A program made the translations under genes and the position numbers. Shown here piece after piece: positions 33,134 through 40,525 of a stretch of DNA of 42,954 bases (positions are counted from its first letter, which is position 1; each line of letters opens with the position of its first letter). The stretch is from Treponema sp. UBA1793 (GTDB lineage: Bacteria > Spirochaetota > Spirochaetia > Treponematales > Treponemataceae). The notes under the pieces were generated by a model. It had not been told where the DNA came from, did not search any database, and saw only the letters and a list, made by a program, of their open reading frames with translations. The stretch lies in contig DCFX01000070.1 of NCBI GenBank assembly GCA_002314445.1, positions 10,240 through 53,193 on the forward strand, given 5' to 3'.

Positions 33134-33694
33134 TTATATATCATTTTTAACGATTGTCTGTAATGCATTCCCCAATATAGTGGCAATGTCGTCAACGTTT
33201 TTTTCACATCCTTCATTCATCCATAAAACAAGTGTATTGAAAAAGCCCCCTATGCTGAAGGCAAGAACATATTTTCTCTCATCCCGATTCCCGTATTCAT
33301 CGGAATTATTTTTTACTAAATTATATATTTCCGGTATTTTCTTATTCATAGTATCAAAAAATAAATAAGAGAGTCCGCTTTCGTTAAGTGCCTTGAGCAA
33401 ATCACTGTTTTCAGAAAAATGTTTCAGACATACACGTGTAATCGTCGAATAGGTGAGTTTTTTCTCTGCTGACAAATTTTTGCTGTAGTCATCAAAGAAT
33501 GTATTCAGAACTTCAGCCAGCAAGTCATCCTTTGATGAAAAATTTCTATAAAATGTTCTCCGTGATACACCTGCCTTTTTTGATATATCGCTGATTGTTA
33601 TATCTGAGAACTTCATTTTTTTCAGGCAGATTGTTAATGACTCTATCAGCCATTCTCTGGATTTCTCTACAGCAAACCTTTTATTCCGCAGCAT
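33134..33694 (-). CDS. TetR-family regulator upstream of the GH5 gene
   Basis: Protein of 186 residues from ATG 33694; a TTG at 33700 is also possible and fits GGGGGA better. The N-terminal helix-turn-helix is typical: LTICLKKMKFSDITISDISKKAGVSRRTFYRNFSSKDDL, quoted here in two parts (ITISDISKKAGVS and RRTFYRNF). The ligand domain is divergent, as usual. An 8-bp inverted repeat 17 bases upstream of the ATG is a probable autoregulatory operator. It may control the GH5 gene behind it, the HXXEE gene in front of it, or both. Confidence 0.88.
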   Translation of the reverse strand: MLRNKRFAVEKSREWLIESLTICLKKMKFSDITISDISKKAGVSRRTFYRNFSSKDDLLAEVLNTFFDDYSKNLSAEKKLTYSTITRVCLKHFSENSDLLKALNESGLSYLFFDTMNKKIPEIYNLVKNNSDEYGNRDERKYVLAFSIGGFFNTLVLWMNEGCEKNVDDIATILGNALQTIVKNDI

Positions 33695-33710
33695 CACCAA
33701 TTATTCCCCC

Positions 33711-33739
33711 ATGTCACAAACCATATTGTTCTGTGACAT
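33711..33739. promoter_or_regulatory. Candidate TetR operator
   Basis: ATGTCACA (33711-33718) and TGTGACAT (33732-33739) form a perfect inverted repeat with a 13-base centre, just upstream of the tetR start. The gap fits a dimer binding one face of the helix. Confidence 0.5.
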
Positions 33740-33754
33740 TTGTTGTTATCAGAA

Positions 33755-33781
33755 TTGAATCTTACTACTCAATAGTATAAC
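33755..33781 (+). promoter_or_regulatory. Possible promoter of the leader RNA and HXXEE gene
   Basis: TTGAAT (33755-33760), a 15-base spacer and TATAAC (33776-33781). The spacer is short, so strength is uncertain, but a start near 33788 would put the RNA 5' end at the folded leader. Confidence 0.35.
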
Positions 33782-33784
33782 TTA

Positions 33785-33854
33785 CAGCAGGAGGGTTTTA
33801 TACCCTGCACGAACAAAAGGTACAACTATCGATGCAGGTCTGCTGCTTTTTTTT
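33785..33854 (+). ncRNA. Candidate three-way-junction leader with intrinsic terminator
   Basis: The sequence folds as CAGCAG (33785-33790) with CTGCTG (33840-33845), AGGGT (33792-33796) with ACCCT (33802-33806), and GCACGA (33807-33812) with TCGATGC (33829-33835, one bulge). Eight T residues follow at 33847-33854. It ends 34 bases before the HXXEE start. It matches no riboswitch class I recognise. It may be an attenuator or a small RNA. Confidence 0.4.
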
Positions 33855-33888
33855 CGTGATGTAAGGCTGTCTGTATTAAGGAGGTAAT

Positions 33889-34428
33889 ATGTTTTTAATC
33901 GTTTCCAGCAGGTTTTTCTTTATAACAATTCCATTGGTTTTATTTCTGCATGAAATGGAAGAATGGAATATCGTAAAATTTCATAAAGATAACTATACCG
34001 TTCAATATAACGAAACAAATATGACAGAACGTCTCTGGCTCTTTATGTTAAGTCTCATTGGCCTGTTTTTCAGCATTATCTGCAGCAATATACCAAATAC
34101 TGTAATTTCCAATTCTATTTTTCTTGTTCTTGCAACATTTCTGTTGCTCAATGGAGTACAGCATATACTGCTGAGCATTGTGCTTAAAAAGTACAATCCC
34201 GGTTTTATTTTTGGCGGTCTTCTGGGGACAACGCTGAGTCTGTTATATGATATTAAAATAATACGTGAATCAGTTATTCCTTTGTGGTTATTTATCTGTA
34301 TCACGCTGCTGGAGTTTGTCCCTGCGGGCATTGATACAGTATTGAGCAGAAGAAAAAACAGTCTGCCGCAGATGATTGTTCAGATTCTCCGCTTTTCCCG
34401 TTTTGTCGAGACAAAAATGAATGAATAA
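33889..34428 (+). CDS. HXXEE-domain membrane protein
   Basis: Protein of 179 residues with AAGGAGG before the ATG. The first membrane helix ends in LFLHEMEEW, the His-x-x-Glu-Glu motif that names this family. A later helix carries NGVQHILLSI, with a second conserved His, and the C-terminal part has FVPAGIDTVLSRR. Four or five helices are predicted. The family is unassigned, but the conserved His and Glu in the membrane suggest metal binding or an intramembrane enzyme. A structured leader lies upstream, and the TetR gene is divergent. Confidence 0.85.
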   Translation: MFLIVSSRFFFITIPLVLFLHEMEEWNIVKFHKDNYTVQYNETNMTERLWLFMLSLIGLFFSIICSNIPNTVISNSIFLVLATFLLLNGVQHILLSIVLKKYNPGFIFGGLLGTTLSLLYDIKIIRESVIPLWLFICITLLEFVPAGIDTVLSRRKNSLPQMIVQILRFSRFVETKMNE

Positions 34429-34513
34429 TTGATACGTAGAAAACAAAAGAAACACGCCGGCGGATTTTTCATACAGAAAGCGCTCTAACTATCTGTATAG
34501 TACAATCATTCCT

Positions 34514-35056
34514 TTATGTATCTGTTTTTTTTATTACTTTTGCGATGCTTATTCCGCCGGTCATTTGTTTTAATATGCTTACATATTCTTCCCGGGAAAT
34601 ATCTTTTCCATAATTTAATACTTCAAATCTGCTTTTTGACAGAATTACATAATAATTTGTAATCGTAAATCCATTTCTTACATAGAAATCTTTTCTTCTT
34701 TTAGTCTGTATGTAATTATTTAACCTGCTGTCTGTCTCTTCTATATAAAGAAATATCCTTTTATTTTCATATTTCTTTGAAATTAACCCTATTGCCCTGC
34801 TGCCATAGCCGGATGATCTTTTGCCCTCATCAATAGCAAAATACAATATTAAACATATATCATTTTTGAGGATGACATAAAAAAAGCCGACTAATACATC
34901 ATCATCATATATTCCCAGAAACTCTCTATCCTGTTTTTTTGTTGATCTGAGCATAAAGAAAAATGGCATTCGTTCATATGCCGGGAAGGAGGAAATATAT
35001 ATTTCCTTTAATTTTTTTCTGTCTGCCTTTTTTTCTGCTATGTTTTCAAGTGTCAT
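34514..35056 (-). CDS. GNAT family N-acetyltransferase
   Basis: I start at ATG 35056 (MTLENIAEKKADR, 180 residues) because AAGGA lies 7 bases upstream; the ATG at 35089 has no site. The GNAT fold is recognisable by the DRREFLGIYDDDVLVGFFYV-like strands (here written DREFLGIYDDDVLVGFFYV) and by the acetyl-CoA loop RSSGYGSRAIG, the motif A Q/RxxGxG/A. A late YVRNGF segment follows. It acetylates an unknown amine substrate in the cytoplasm. It follows the DsrE gene by 40 bases and the VF530 gene further upstream, all on the minus strand. Confidence 0.85.
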   Translation of the reverse strand: MTLENIAEKKADRKKLKEIYISSFPAYERMPFFFMLRSTKKQDREFLGIYDDDVLVGFFYVILKNDICLILYFAIDEGKRSSGYGSRAIGLISKKYENKRIFLYIEETDSRLNNYIQTKRRKDFYVRNGFTITNYYVILSKSRFEVLNYGKDISREEYVSILKQMTGGISIAKVIKKTDT

Positions 35057-35096
35057 TTTTTTATCCTTATTATCACCGGATTCATCCATGGTGGAA

Positions 35097-35438
35097 TTAT
35101 GGTTTTATATAGGCAAATCCATCATTTTGTTTCTCTATTAGTTCTTTAACACCGACAGGTACAATTGTAATGAACTCAAATATTTCGTTTTGCTTTATAT
35201 TCAAGCCGTTTAATGCGTTTTTGCAGGCACAGATTTTTATCCCTCTTGTTGATAATTCCGTGAGTTCATTCGCAAAATTACTATTGGTTATTAAATATTC
35301 TTTTACTGCAGCCGAATTTGCTACAATTTCTATTTCAAACATATCCTCTGTTAATATGTTTACTAAATTCTGTACATTTCCGATTAACAACTTCCACTTT
35401 TCAATTTCATCAATGTGAAACACAGCTTTTATCTGCAT
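35097..35438 (-). CDS. DsrE-family protein
   Basis: Protein of 113 residues. The family pattern is clear: FHIDEIEKWKLLIGNVQNL at the N-terminus, EIEIVANSAAVKEYL, then ICACKNAL with the conserved Cys, and IVPVGVKELIEKQNDGFAYIKP at the C-terminus. DsrE/YchN-like proteins form small cytosolic multimers and some carry sulfur on the conserved Cys. No sulfur-relay partner is nearby, so the role here is open. GGAGG lies 6 bases before the start. It is followed by the GNAT gene. Confidence 0.9.
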   Translation of the reverse strand: MQIKAVFHIDEIEKWKLLIGNVQNLVNILTEDMFEIEIVANSAAVKEYLITNSNFANELTELSTRGIKICACKNALNGLNIKQNEIFEFITIVPVGVKELIEKQNDGFAYIKP

Positions 35439-35557
35439 GGGTACCTCCGCGGTCTTTTGAAATTTTATCAGCTCATCTTTCTAGTAATTCAATATCGAAA
35501 GGAACTGCTGCTGTTCGAATAGTTACCGGACGATTTCTTCGTTATCTGCCGGCCGTT

Positions 35558-35815
35558 CTACATGTGAAAATCGTTGTTTCTTTCATTTGAGTTAATTACC
35601 AAATCCATATACATTTGTTCAACCTGAATCCGTGCCCAGTTATTTTGTCTTAGAAACTTCAAACTTGATTTTATACTTGGATGGCTGAAAAAGCAGTTTA
35701 TTTCAACACGCCTGTTCATTTCAATCCAACCTACATTCTCAACTAATTCTACAAGAATACTCTCAAGTGTTTTCCCGTGCAGAGGATTGTTCTGCTGCTT
35801 TGTATCGCTGTTCAT
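35558..35815 (-). CDS. VF530 family (DUF2132) small protein
   Basis: Protein of 85 residues. The conserved text NPLHGKTLESILVELVENVGW, VEINCFFSHPSIKSSLKFLR and NNWARIQVEQMYMDL is diagnostic for VF530. The Vibrio fischeri structure resembles a DNA-binding fold, so a nucleic-acid role has been suggested, but the function is not established. It heads a minus-strand trio with the DsrE and GNAT genes. A hairpin AAAGCC/GGCTTT (35847-35866) lies in its leader. Confidence 0.88.
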   Translation of the reverse strand: MNSDTKQQNNPLHGKTLESILVELVENVGWIEMNRRVEINCFFSHPSIKSSLKFLRQNNWARIQVEQMYMDLVINSNERNNDFHM

Positions 35816-35890
35816 ACCGCTTATTTTATTTCTCCTTCCATAAAATAAAGCCCCGGTTCCGGCTTTCTGGAATTTGCTGACATTTCCTTT

Positions 35891-35931
35891 TTGGGTAATA
35901 TAGGTTGATATAATTCTGTACTTTTACCCAA
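35891..35931. promoter_or_regulatory. Operator-like inverted repeat around a -10 box
   Basis: TTGGGTAA (35891-35898) and TTACCCAA (35924-35931) form a perfect 8-bp inverted repeat. The centre of symmetry falls within TATAAT (35909-35914), so a bound dimer would cover the promoter. Confidence 0.45.
35906..35914 (+). promoter_or_regulatory. Extended -10 promoter of the second transporter locus
   Basis: TGATATAAT is a perfect TGnTATAAT extended -10 box. There is no clear -35 hexamer. The resulting transcript would have a leader of about 250 bases. Confidence 0.4.
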
Positions 35932-36085
35932 TATATATACTATTGCATATAGACAGAAATATAGTACCCGTAGTTACAATTTATTACAACAAACATATAA
36001 GCTGTTGTCACAGCATGTTGGGCAGGCAGTTTCTGTTTTGCATGATTCCGGCGGATAGTGAGATTTTTTACAATACTTCTTCTCA

Positions 36086-36099
36086 TATTTTTTATATTA
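36086..36099 (+). promoter_or_regulatory. Second copy of the shared 14-base motif
   Basis: TATTTTTTATATTA, identical to 6709-6722, with CTTCTC one base upstream (two bases upstream in the first copy). The terminator hairpin begins 17 bases after it. Confidence 0.3.
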
Positions 36100-36116
36100 T
36101 TGGCACATAAATGCGA

Positions 36117-36160
36117 GGGCGCATTGGGCTGTGGTGTACAGTCTGATGCGCCCTTTTTTT
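36117..36160 (+). terminator. Intrinsic terminator or attenuator before the ABC operon
   Basis: GGGCGCAT (36117-36124) pairs with ATGCGCCC (36146-36153). An inner CTGT/ACAG stem sits inside the loop. Seven T residues follow (36154-36160). The operon start is 16 bases later, and no plus-strand gene lies upstream for it to terminate. Confidence 0.72.
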
Positions 36161-36176
36161 ATTTCCGGAGGTTTAT

Positions 36177-36977
36177 ATGAACCATGTATGCGATAACTTT
36201 TTGCAGGTCTCACATATAGCGAAAAGTTTTACGAAAAAAAAATGTTCTCTGGAAGTTTTACACGATATAAACTTTTCGGTAAGGGAAAAAGAGTTTGTCT
36301 GCATTATGGGACCAAGCGGCTGTGGTAAATCGACTCTGGCAGGAATTATAGAAGGAATTGATCATCCGGATAAGGGAAGTATTTTTCTGGGAGGCGAAAA
36401 AATACCTGAAAAAACAACAAAAAAAGTACAGAAAAGATGTGGAATTGTTTTCCAGCAGTCGAATCTCCTTGAATGGAAAACGACATATAAAAATGTGGAA
36501 TTGCCTCTTTCGGTATTTCACATGGGAAACGGAATTGACCGGAATCGTGCAGTTTCCGGGGCACTTGAACTTGTCGGTCTTCTGGAATTTAAAGACTGCT
36601 GGCCTCACGAGCTTTCCGGCGGGATGCAGCAGCGGGCGGCAATAGCACGGGCGCTCGTTTCGAATCCCGACTTTCTTATTCTTGACCAGCCTTTTGGTGC
36701 GCTTGACGCCATTACGCGTAAGATGCTGAACGTTGAACTTCTCAGAATATGGCATGAAACACAGAAGACCTGCATCATGATTACGAACAATGTAAACGAA
36801 GCTCTGTATGTAAGCAGCAGAATTCTTTTTATGTCGGGATCTCCGTCTTCTATTGTTAATGAAGTAGAAGTCCCATTTACATATGAAGAAAAGACTGCCG
36901 GTATTGAATTGAATCCGGCATATCTGCAGCTGCGGTCTGAACTTAATCATTTTGTGAGAAGTATTAATAAGCTTTAA
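36177..36977 (+). CDS. SsuB/TauB-type ABC ATPase with degenerate catalytic residues
   Basis: Protein of 266 residues, with GGAGG before the ATG. Walker A (GPSGCGKST), Q-loop (VFQQSNLLEW) and signature (LSGGMQQRAAIARAL) are intact. Walker B reads LILDQPFGALD: the catalytic Glu is Gln171 (CAG at 36687-36689). The switch His is replaced as well, since MITNNVNEAL has Asn204 (AAC at 36786-36788) where MITHDVDEAL-like text is usual. Both residues are needed for hydrolysis, so this subunit should bind ATP and dimerise but hydrolyse it poorly. The intact ATPase at 37764 probably supplies the active site of a heterodimer. Confidence 0.93.
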   Translation: MNHVCDNFLQVSHIAKSFTKKKCSLEVLHDINFSVREKEFVCIMGPSGCGKSTLAGIIEGIDHPDKGSIFLGGEKIPEKTTKKVQKRCGIVFQQSNLLEWKTTYKNVELPLSVFHMGNGIDRNRAVSGALELVGLLEFKDCWPHELSGGMQQRAAIARALVSNPDFLILDQPFGALDAITRKMLNVELLRIWHETQKTCIMITNNVNEALYVSSRILFMSGSPSSIVNEVEVPFTYEEKTAGIELNPAYLQLRSELNHFVRSINKL

Positions 36978-36988
36978 TAAGGGGACGT

Positions 36989-37747
36989 ATGAAACACAAC
37001 AGAAAGATTATGAGTTTTTTAGCGCCGGTAACGCTTATAACACTGATTATTATCATATGGCAGGCTGCATGTACATTGTTACATGTTTCCGAACACATTC
37101 TTCCATCCCCGTCTGCGATTGCAGTTGCGTTTAAAAATGATTTTGCCGGAAGTATCCTGCCGGATACGTTTGTTTCTCTCCGGATTATGATGTCCGGTTA
37201 TCTGATTGCGATTCCGCTCGGATTTATAATTGCCGCGCTTGCATCCCAGTCGAGGTTCATCACGAGAATGATACTTCCCGTTTTAATAATCCTGATGATG
37301 ATTCCGATGGCGACGCTTGTTCCGGAATTGAAGCTTTTTCTGGGTGTAAAACCGTCACTGAAAATACTGGTTATCATTCTGCAGACGGCACCGGTTATTG
37401 CCGTGAACAGTTTAAGCGGGTTTACCCATGTTCCTCAGAATAAGGTTGATTTGATGAAAGGGTTGGGATGCGGAAAACCGGAGACGTTTTTCCGTGTTGT
37501 CCTGCCGAACGCTCTTCCGCAGATTTTTACAGGATTAAAACTAGGCTGTATTCTGTGCATGATAGCCGCAACGGCGGCGGATATGTCTGTAGGGCAGGGA
37601 GGACTCGGATACCGTATTGCGCGTTCTGCGACATTTTCGGCGACGTCGACGGCATTTGCGGCAATCATAGTGGCTGCAGTTATCGGAGTCGCTTTTTATA
37701 TGCTGGTTTCTTTGGTGGAAAGCATCGTAATTAAATGGAAGCAATAG
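36989..37747 (+). CDS. SsuC/TauC-type ABC permease
   Basis: Protein of 252 residues with about six membrane helices. The ATPase-contact loop is LMKGLGCGKPETFFRVVLP followed by NALPQIFTGLKLG, the usual place of the EAA motif. A C-terminal GQGGLGYRIA motif is typical of the nitrate/sulfonate/taurine permease family. It is one of two different permeases in the operon and is encoded next to the degenerate ATPase. AAGGGG precedes the start, 12 bases after the previous stop. Confidence 0.93.
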   Translation: MKHNRKIMSFLAPVTLITLIIIIWQAACTLLHVSEHILPSPSAIAVAFKNDFAGSILPDTFVSLRIMMSGYLIAIPLGFIIAALASQSRFITRMILPVLIILMMIPMATLVPELKLFLGVKPSLKILVIILQTAPVIAVNSLSGFTHVPQNKVDLMKGLGCGKPETFFRVVLPNALPQIFTGLKLGCILCMIAATAADMSVGQGGLGYRIARSATFSATSTAFAAIIVAAVIGVAFYMLVSLVESIVIKWKQ

Positions 37748-37763
37748 GTAAGGATGGTGAATT

Positions 37764-38561
37764 ATGGCATATATAAGTTTGAAAAGTGTTAATAAGAAAT
37801 TTTCTACGAGGCGGAGTGAAATATATGCTCTTAAAAACATAAACATGGATTTTAATAAGGGGGAGTTTGTTTCTCTCGTAGGGCCGAGCGGCTGCGGTAA
37901 ATCAACCATAATTCGTCTTCTGGATGATATTCTGAAACCGACTTCAGGAGAGATCACGGTCGACGGATTTGCATATAACAACAGTGAAAGTATTCCGAAG
38001 AATATGATTAAAAAAATGGGATTTATATTTCAGGTGCCGAATCTTTATCCGTGGCTCACTATACGTGAAAATGTAATGCTTCCACTGAAGGTTTATAAGA
38101 TGAAAGGTCCTGAGTACGACAAGTATGCTGAAGAGCTGCTTGATTATGTCGGGCTCGCAGCGTATGGGGATTCATACCCGTCTGAAATATCGGGCGGTAT
38201 GCAGCAGCGGATCGGTGTTATCCGCGGGATGATACATAAACCGGAGATTTTCATGATGGATGAACCGTTCGGTGCGCTCGATGAAGATACACGTGAGAAC
38301 ATGAATCTTGAACTGCTTGAAATATGGAAGAAAACACACATGACGGTTATTTTCATCACGCATAATATTGAGGAAGCTGTTTTGATGAGTCAGCGGATTT
38401 ATGTCATGTCTTCCCATCCCGGCATGGTCAAATCGGAACTGACCATAGATTTCAGCGGCAGAGAACGTAATCTTGATTTGATATCCGACAGAAAATTTGC
38501 AGAGTACTGTACGGATATTGAAAGCATGATAGGAACCTTGCGTCTTGATGAAATCAAATAA
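37764..38561 (+). CDS. SsuB/TauB-type ABC ATPase, canonical
   Basis: Protein of 265 residues with full motifs: Walker A GPSGCGKST, Q-loop FQVPNLYPWLT, signature ISGGMQQRIGVIRGM, Walker B FMMDEPFGALD with the catalytic Glu, and the switch His in ITHNIEEAV. It resembles the ATPase at 36177 in length and order but keeps every catalytic residue. It starts 17 bases after the first permease. The pairing of an intact with a degenerate ATPase is the most unusual feature of the operon. Confidence 0.94.
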   Translation: MAYISLKSVNKKFSTRRSEIYALKNINMDFNKGEFVSLVGPSGCGKSTIIRLLDDILKPTSGEITVDGFAYNNSESIPKNMIKKMGFIFQVPNLYPWLTIRENVMLPLKVYKMKGPEYDKYAEELLDYVGLAAYGDSYPSEISGGMQQRIGVIRGMIHKPEIFMMDEPFGALDEDTRENMNLELLEIWKKTHMTVIFITHNIEEAVLMSQRIYVMSSHPGMVKSELTIDFSGRERNLDLISDRKFAEYCTDIESMIGTLRLDEIK

Positions 38562-38574
38562 GGAGTGAATGGAA

Positions 38575-39339
38575 ATGAGGAAAACCAAAAACAATTTTGT
38601 TAATTTTATTAACGCTGTTTATCCGCCGGTACTGCTGATCCTGTTCCTTTTTATTCTCTGGCAGACAGTCTGTGAAGTAAAAAATATTCAGGTATGGATG
38701 CTTGCAAAGCCGTCTGATATTTTTTCTAAATTTGTTGAGAACACAAAGGATATTCTGCCGCATATCGGAATTACGTATACTAATATCCTTATCGGACTTG
38801 CGCTTGCAATAATAATTGGACTGCTGATTGCGGTCATCACCTGTTCATTTCCTGTTCTTGGGTCGGCGCTTACGCCCATTACAGTTTCACTTTGCTGCAT
38901 TCCCATGGTCACACTTGTCCCCACACTCATGCTTATTTTCGGTGTGGGCAGAAGCGTAAAACTCATAACGATTGTGATACAGGCTTTTCCGATTGTTACT
39001 ATGAACGCCGCAACGGGATTCCTTAATGCGGATCCGGCACACATTGAACTTATGCAGTCGTTGAAGGCGGACAAATTCCAGCAGTTTAAATACTGTCTCA
39101 TAATGGATGCGCTGCCGGACATTTTCACCGGCATGAAACTTTCAAGTATTATGGCCATGATGGGCGGTATTACGGCCGAAATGACCGGCGGGAATCAAGG
39201 ACTCGGAAGCAGAATCAGTTTTTATATCGGATTCTCAAAAACTCCGGAGGCATTGTCCTGCATTATTTATATTGCATTTCTGGGAGCGGTACTTTACAGC
39301 ATAATAAGCCTGATAGAGAAAAAAGCAGTCAGGCAGTAA
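38575..39339 (+). CDS. Second SsuC/TauC-type ABC permease
   Basis: I use ATG 38575 (MRKTKNNFVNF, 254 residues; AGGAG 9 bases upstream); an ATG two codons earlier is only 3 bases from it. Six helices are predicted. The contact loop LMQSLKADKFQQFKYCLIMD followed by ALPDIFTGMKLSS replaces the usual EAA-loop text and is more divergent than in the first permease. The GGNQGLGSRI motif lies near the C-terminus. It is probably the heterodimer partner of the permease at 36989. Confidence 0.93.
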   Translation: MRKTKNNFVNFINAVYPPVLLILFLFILWQTVCEVKNIQVWMLAKPSDIFSKFVENTKDILPHIGITYTNILIGLALAIIIGLLIAVITCSFPVLGSALTPITVSLCCIPMVTLVPTLMLIFGVGRSVKLITIVIQAFPIVTMNAATGFLNADPAHIELMQSLKADKFQQFKYCLIMDALPDIFTGMKLSSIMAMMGGITAEMTGGNQGLGSRISFYIGFSKTPEALSCIIYIAFLGAVLYSIISLIEKKAVRQ

Positions 39340-39364
39340 ATAAAAAATCATAGGAGGATTATCT

Positions 39365-40501
39365 ATGAAAAAAATTAACAAGGCACTTACAGTATGTATG
39401 TTCATTGCAGCTGCATTCAGTGTTTTCGGGTTCTTCGGATGCAGTAAGAAAAAATCTGCTGCAGCTGAGTCATTACCAGCAGTAACGTCCGGCTTGGACA
39501 AAGTCACGTTTATTTCACCTACACCGCTTGAGTCATATGATTACCTTGCAATTTATGCAGGTATGGCGCTCGGCTATTTCAAAGATGAAGGTATTGATCT
39601 TTCTTTGATTGAGCAGACCGGAACGGACGACATGAAGATGATTGCTTCCGGTCAGGCGCAGTTCGGCTATCCGTCTCCGGGAGTTATGTGGTCCTGTGTC
39701 GACGCGGGAATAACAGGTGTGAAAGCTGTCTGTAATTACGATTCAATTCAGATATTCGGTATTGCAATAAATAAGGGGTCGGGCATTAAGACTTTTGCCG
39801 ATTTGAAAGGAAAAACGATTGCACTGGGTGCGGACTCATGGACTGCACTTATGGCCCCGATTTTCAGCGGGGCAGGTATGAAATTAAGCGACGTAAAATT
39901 CATGACGTACGGCAACGGTTCTTATGAAGCCACTGCTTCCGGAACGGTTCCGGCTCTTGCAACATGGCTCAGCGAATACTGCCAGCTCGTTGGACAGGGA
40001 TACGACTTCGGATATCTTGACGGCAACGAAGTGGCGCCGCAGGTTTCCAATTCGCTTTGTACGAGCGAAGCTCTTATAAAATCGAATCCGGAACTTGTAC
40101 AGCGCTTTGTTAATGCACTAACCAAGTCGATGTATTTCTGCTACCTGAACGTTGATGCTGCTGCCGATTTGACGCTTCTTCACTGTCCGAATCTCAAGAT
40201 TGAGTGGGACGGAGCCCACGGGGCAGCAGTCGGCGACGTTGAACAGATTTTCGGTATATCGCCCGACGATCAGAAAGCGACAGTCGCAGCTGGTATCGGT
40301 AAGTTCGATTTGAAAATGTGCCAGAATGCTGCGGATAACCTGTTTAAAGCCGGAGCCATTTCAAAGCAGTATACGGTCGATTCTTATTACACAAATCAGT
40401 TTGCTGATGCTGTTTCCTGGGATAAATCGAAAATCGCAGCAGATGCGGCAGCGTATAAATGCAGTTCTCCTCAGTATAATAAGAAGCACACAGGCAGCTG
40501 A
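39365..40501 (+). CDS. NMT1/SsuA-type substrate-binding lipoprotein
   Basis: Protein of 378 residues with a lipobox FFGC (Cys26) after a hydrophobic signal core. The mature part has the THI5/NMT1 layout: LAIYAGMALGYFKDEGIDLSL, a GTDDMKMIASGQAQFGYPSPG loop, and KTFADLKGKTIALG. It binds the transported solute at the membrane surface. The family imports nitrates, sulfonates, thiamine precursors and other small planar compounds. AGGAGG precedes the start. It is the only binding protein in this locus. Confidence 0.93.
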   Translation: MKKINKALTVCMFIAAAFSVFGFFGCSKKKSAAAESLPAVTSGLDKVTFISPTPLESYDYLAIYAGMALGYFKDEGIDLSLIEQTGTDDMKMIASGQAQFGYPSPGVMWSCVDAGITGVKAVCNYDSIQIFGIAINKGSGIKTFADLKGKTIALGADSWTALMAPIFSGAGMKLSDVKFMTYGNGSYEATASGTVPALATWLSEYCQLVGQGYDFGYLDGNEVAPQVSNSLCTSEALIKSNPELVQRFVNALTKSMYFCYLNVDAAADLTLLHCPNLKIEWDGAHGAAVGDVEQIFGISPDDQKATVAAGIGKFDLKMCQNAADNLFKAGAISKQYTVDSYYTNQFADAVSWDKSKIAADAAAYKCSSPQYNKKHTGS

Positions 40502-40525
40502 TACGTTTTGAAGGCGGAGACATAT

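Larger units (their letters stand above)
35816..36176 (+). other. 361-base leader region of the second transporter locus
   Basis: No gene is present. It holds the candidate extended -10 promoter (35906-35914) inside an inverted repeat, a hairpin GCTGT-TGTC-ACAGC at 36001-36014, the 14-base motif shared with the first transporter locus (36086-36099) and an intrinsic terminator (36117-36160). The nearest upstream plus-strand gene ends at 34428. Confidence 0.5.

Noticed and set aside
33785..33854. Purine riboswitch, suggested by the three-way junction
   Set aside because: The conserved junction sequences and the two kissing loops of that class are absent.
36258..36950. 230-codon minus-strand open frame opposite the degenerate ATPase
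   Set aside because: It mirrors the ATPase codons, lacks a start signal and has a shadow-like composition rich in Phe, Cys and Arg.
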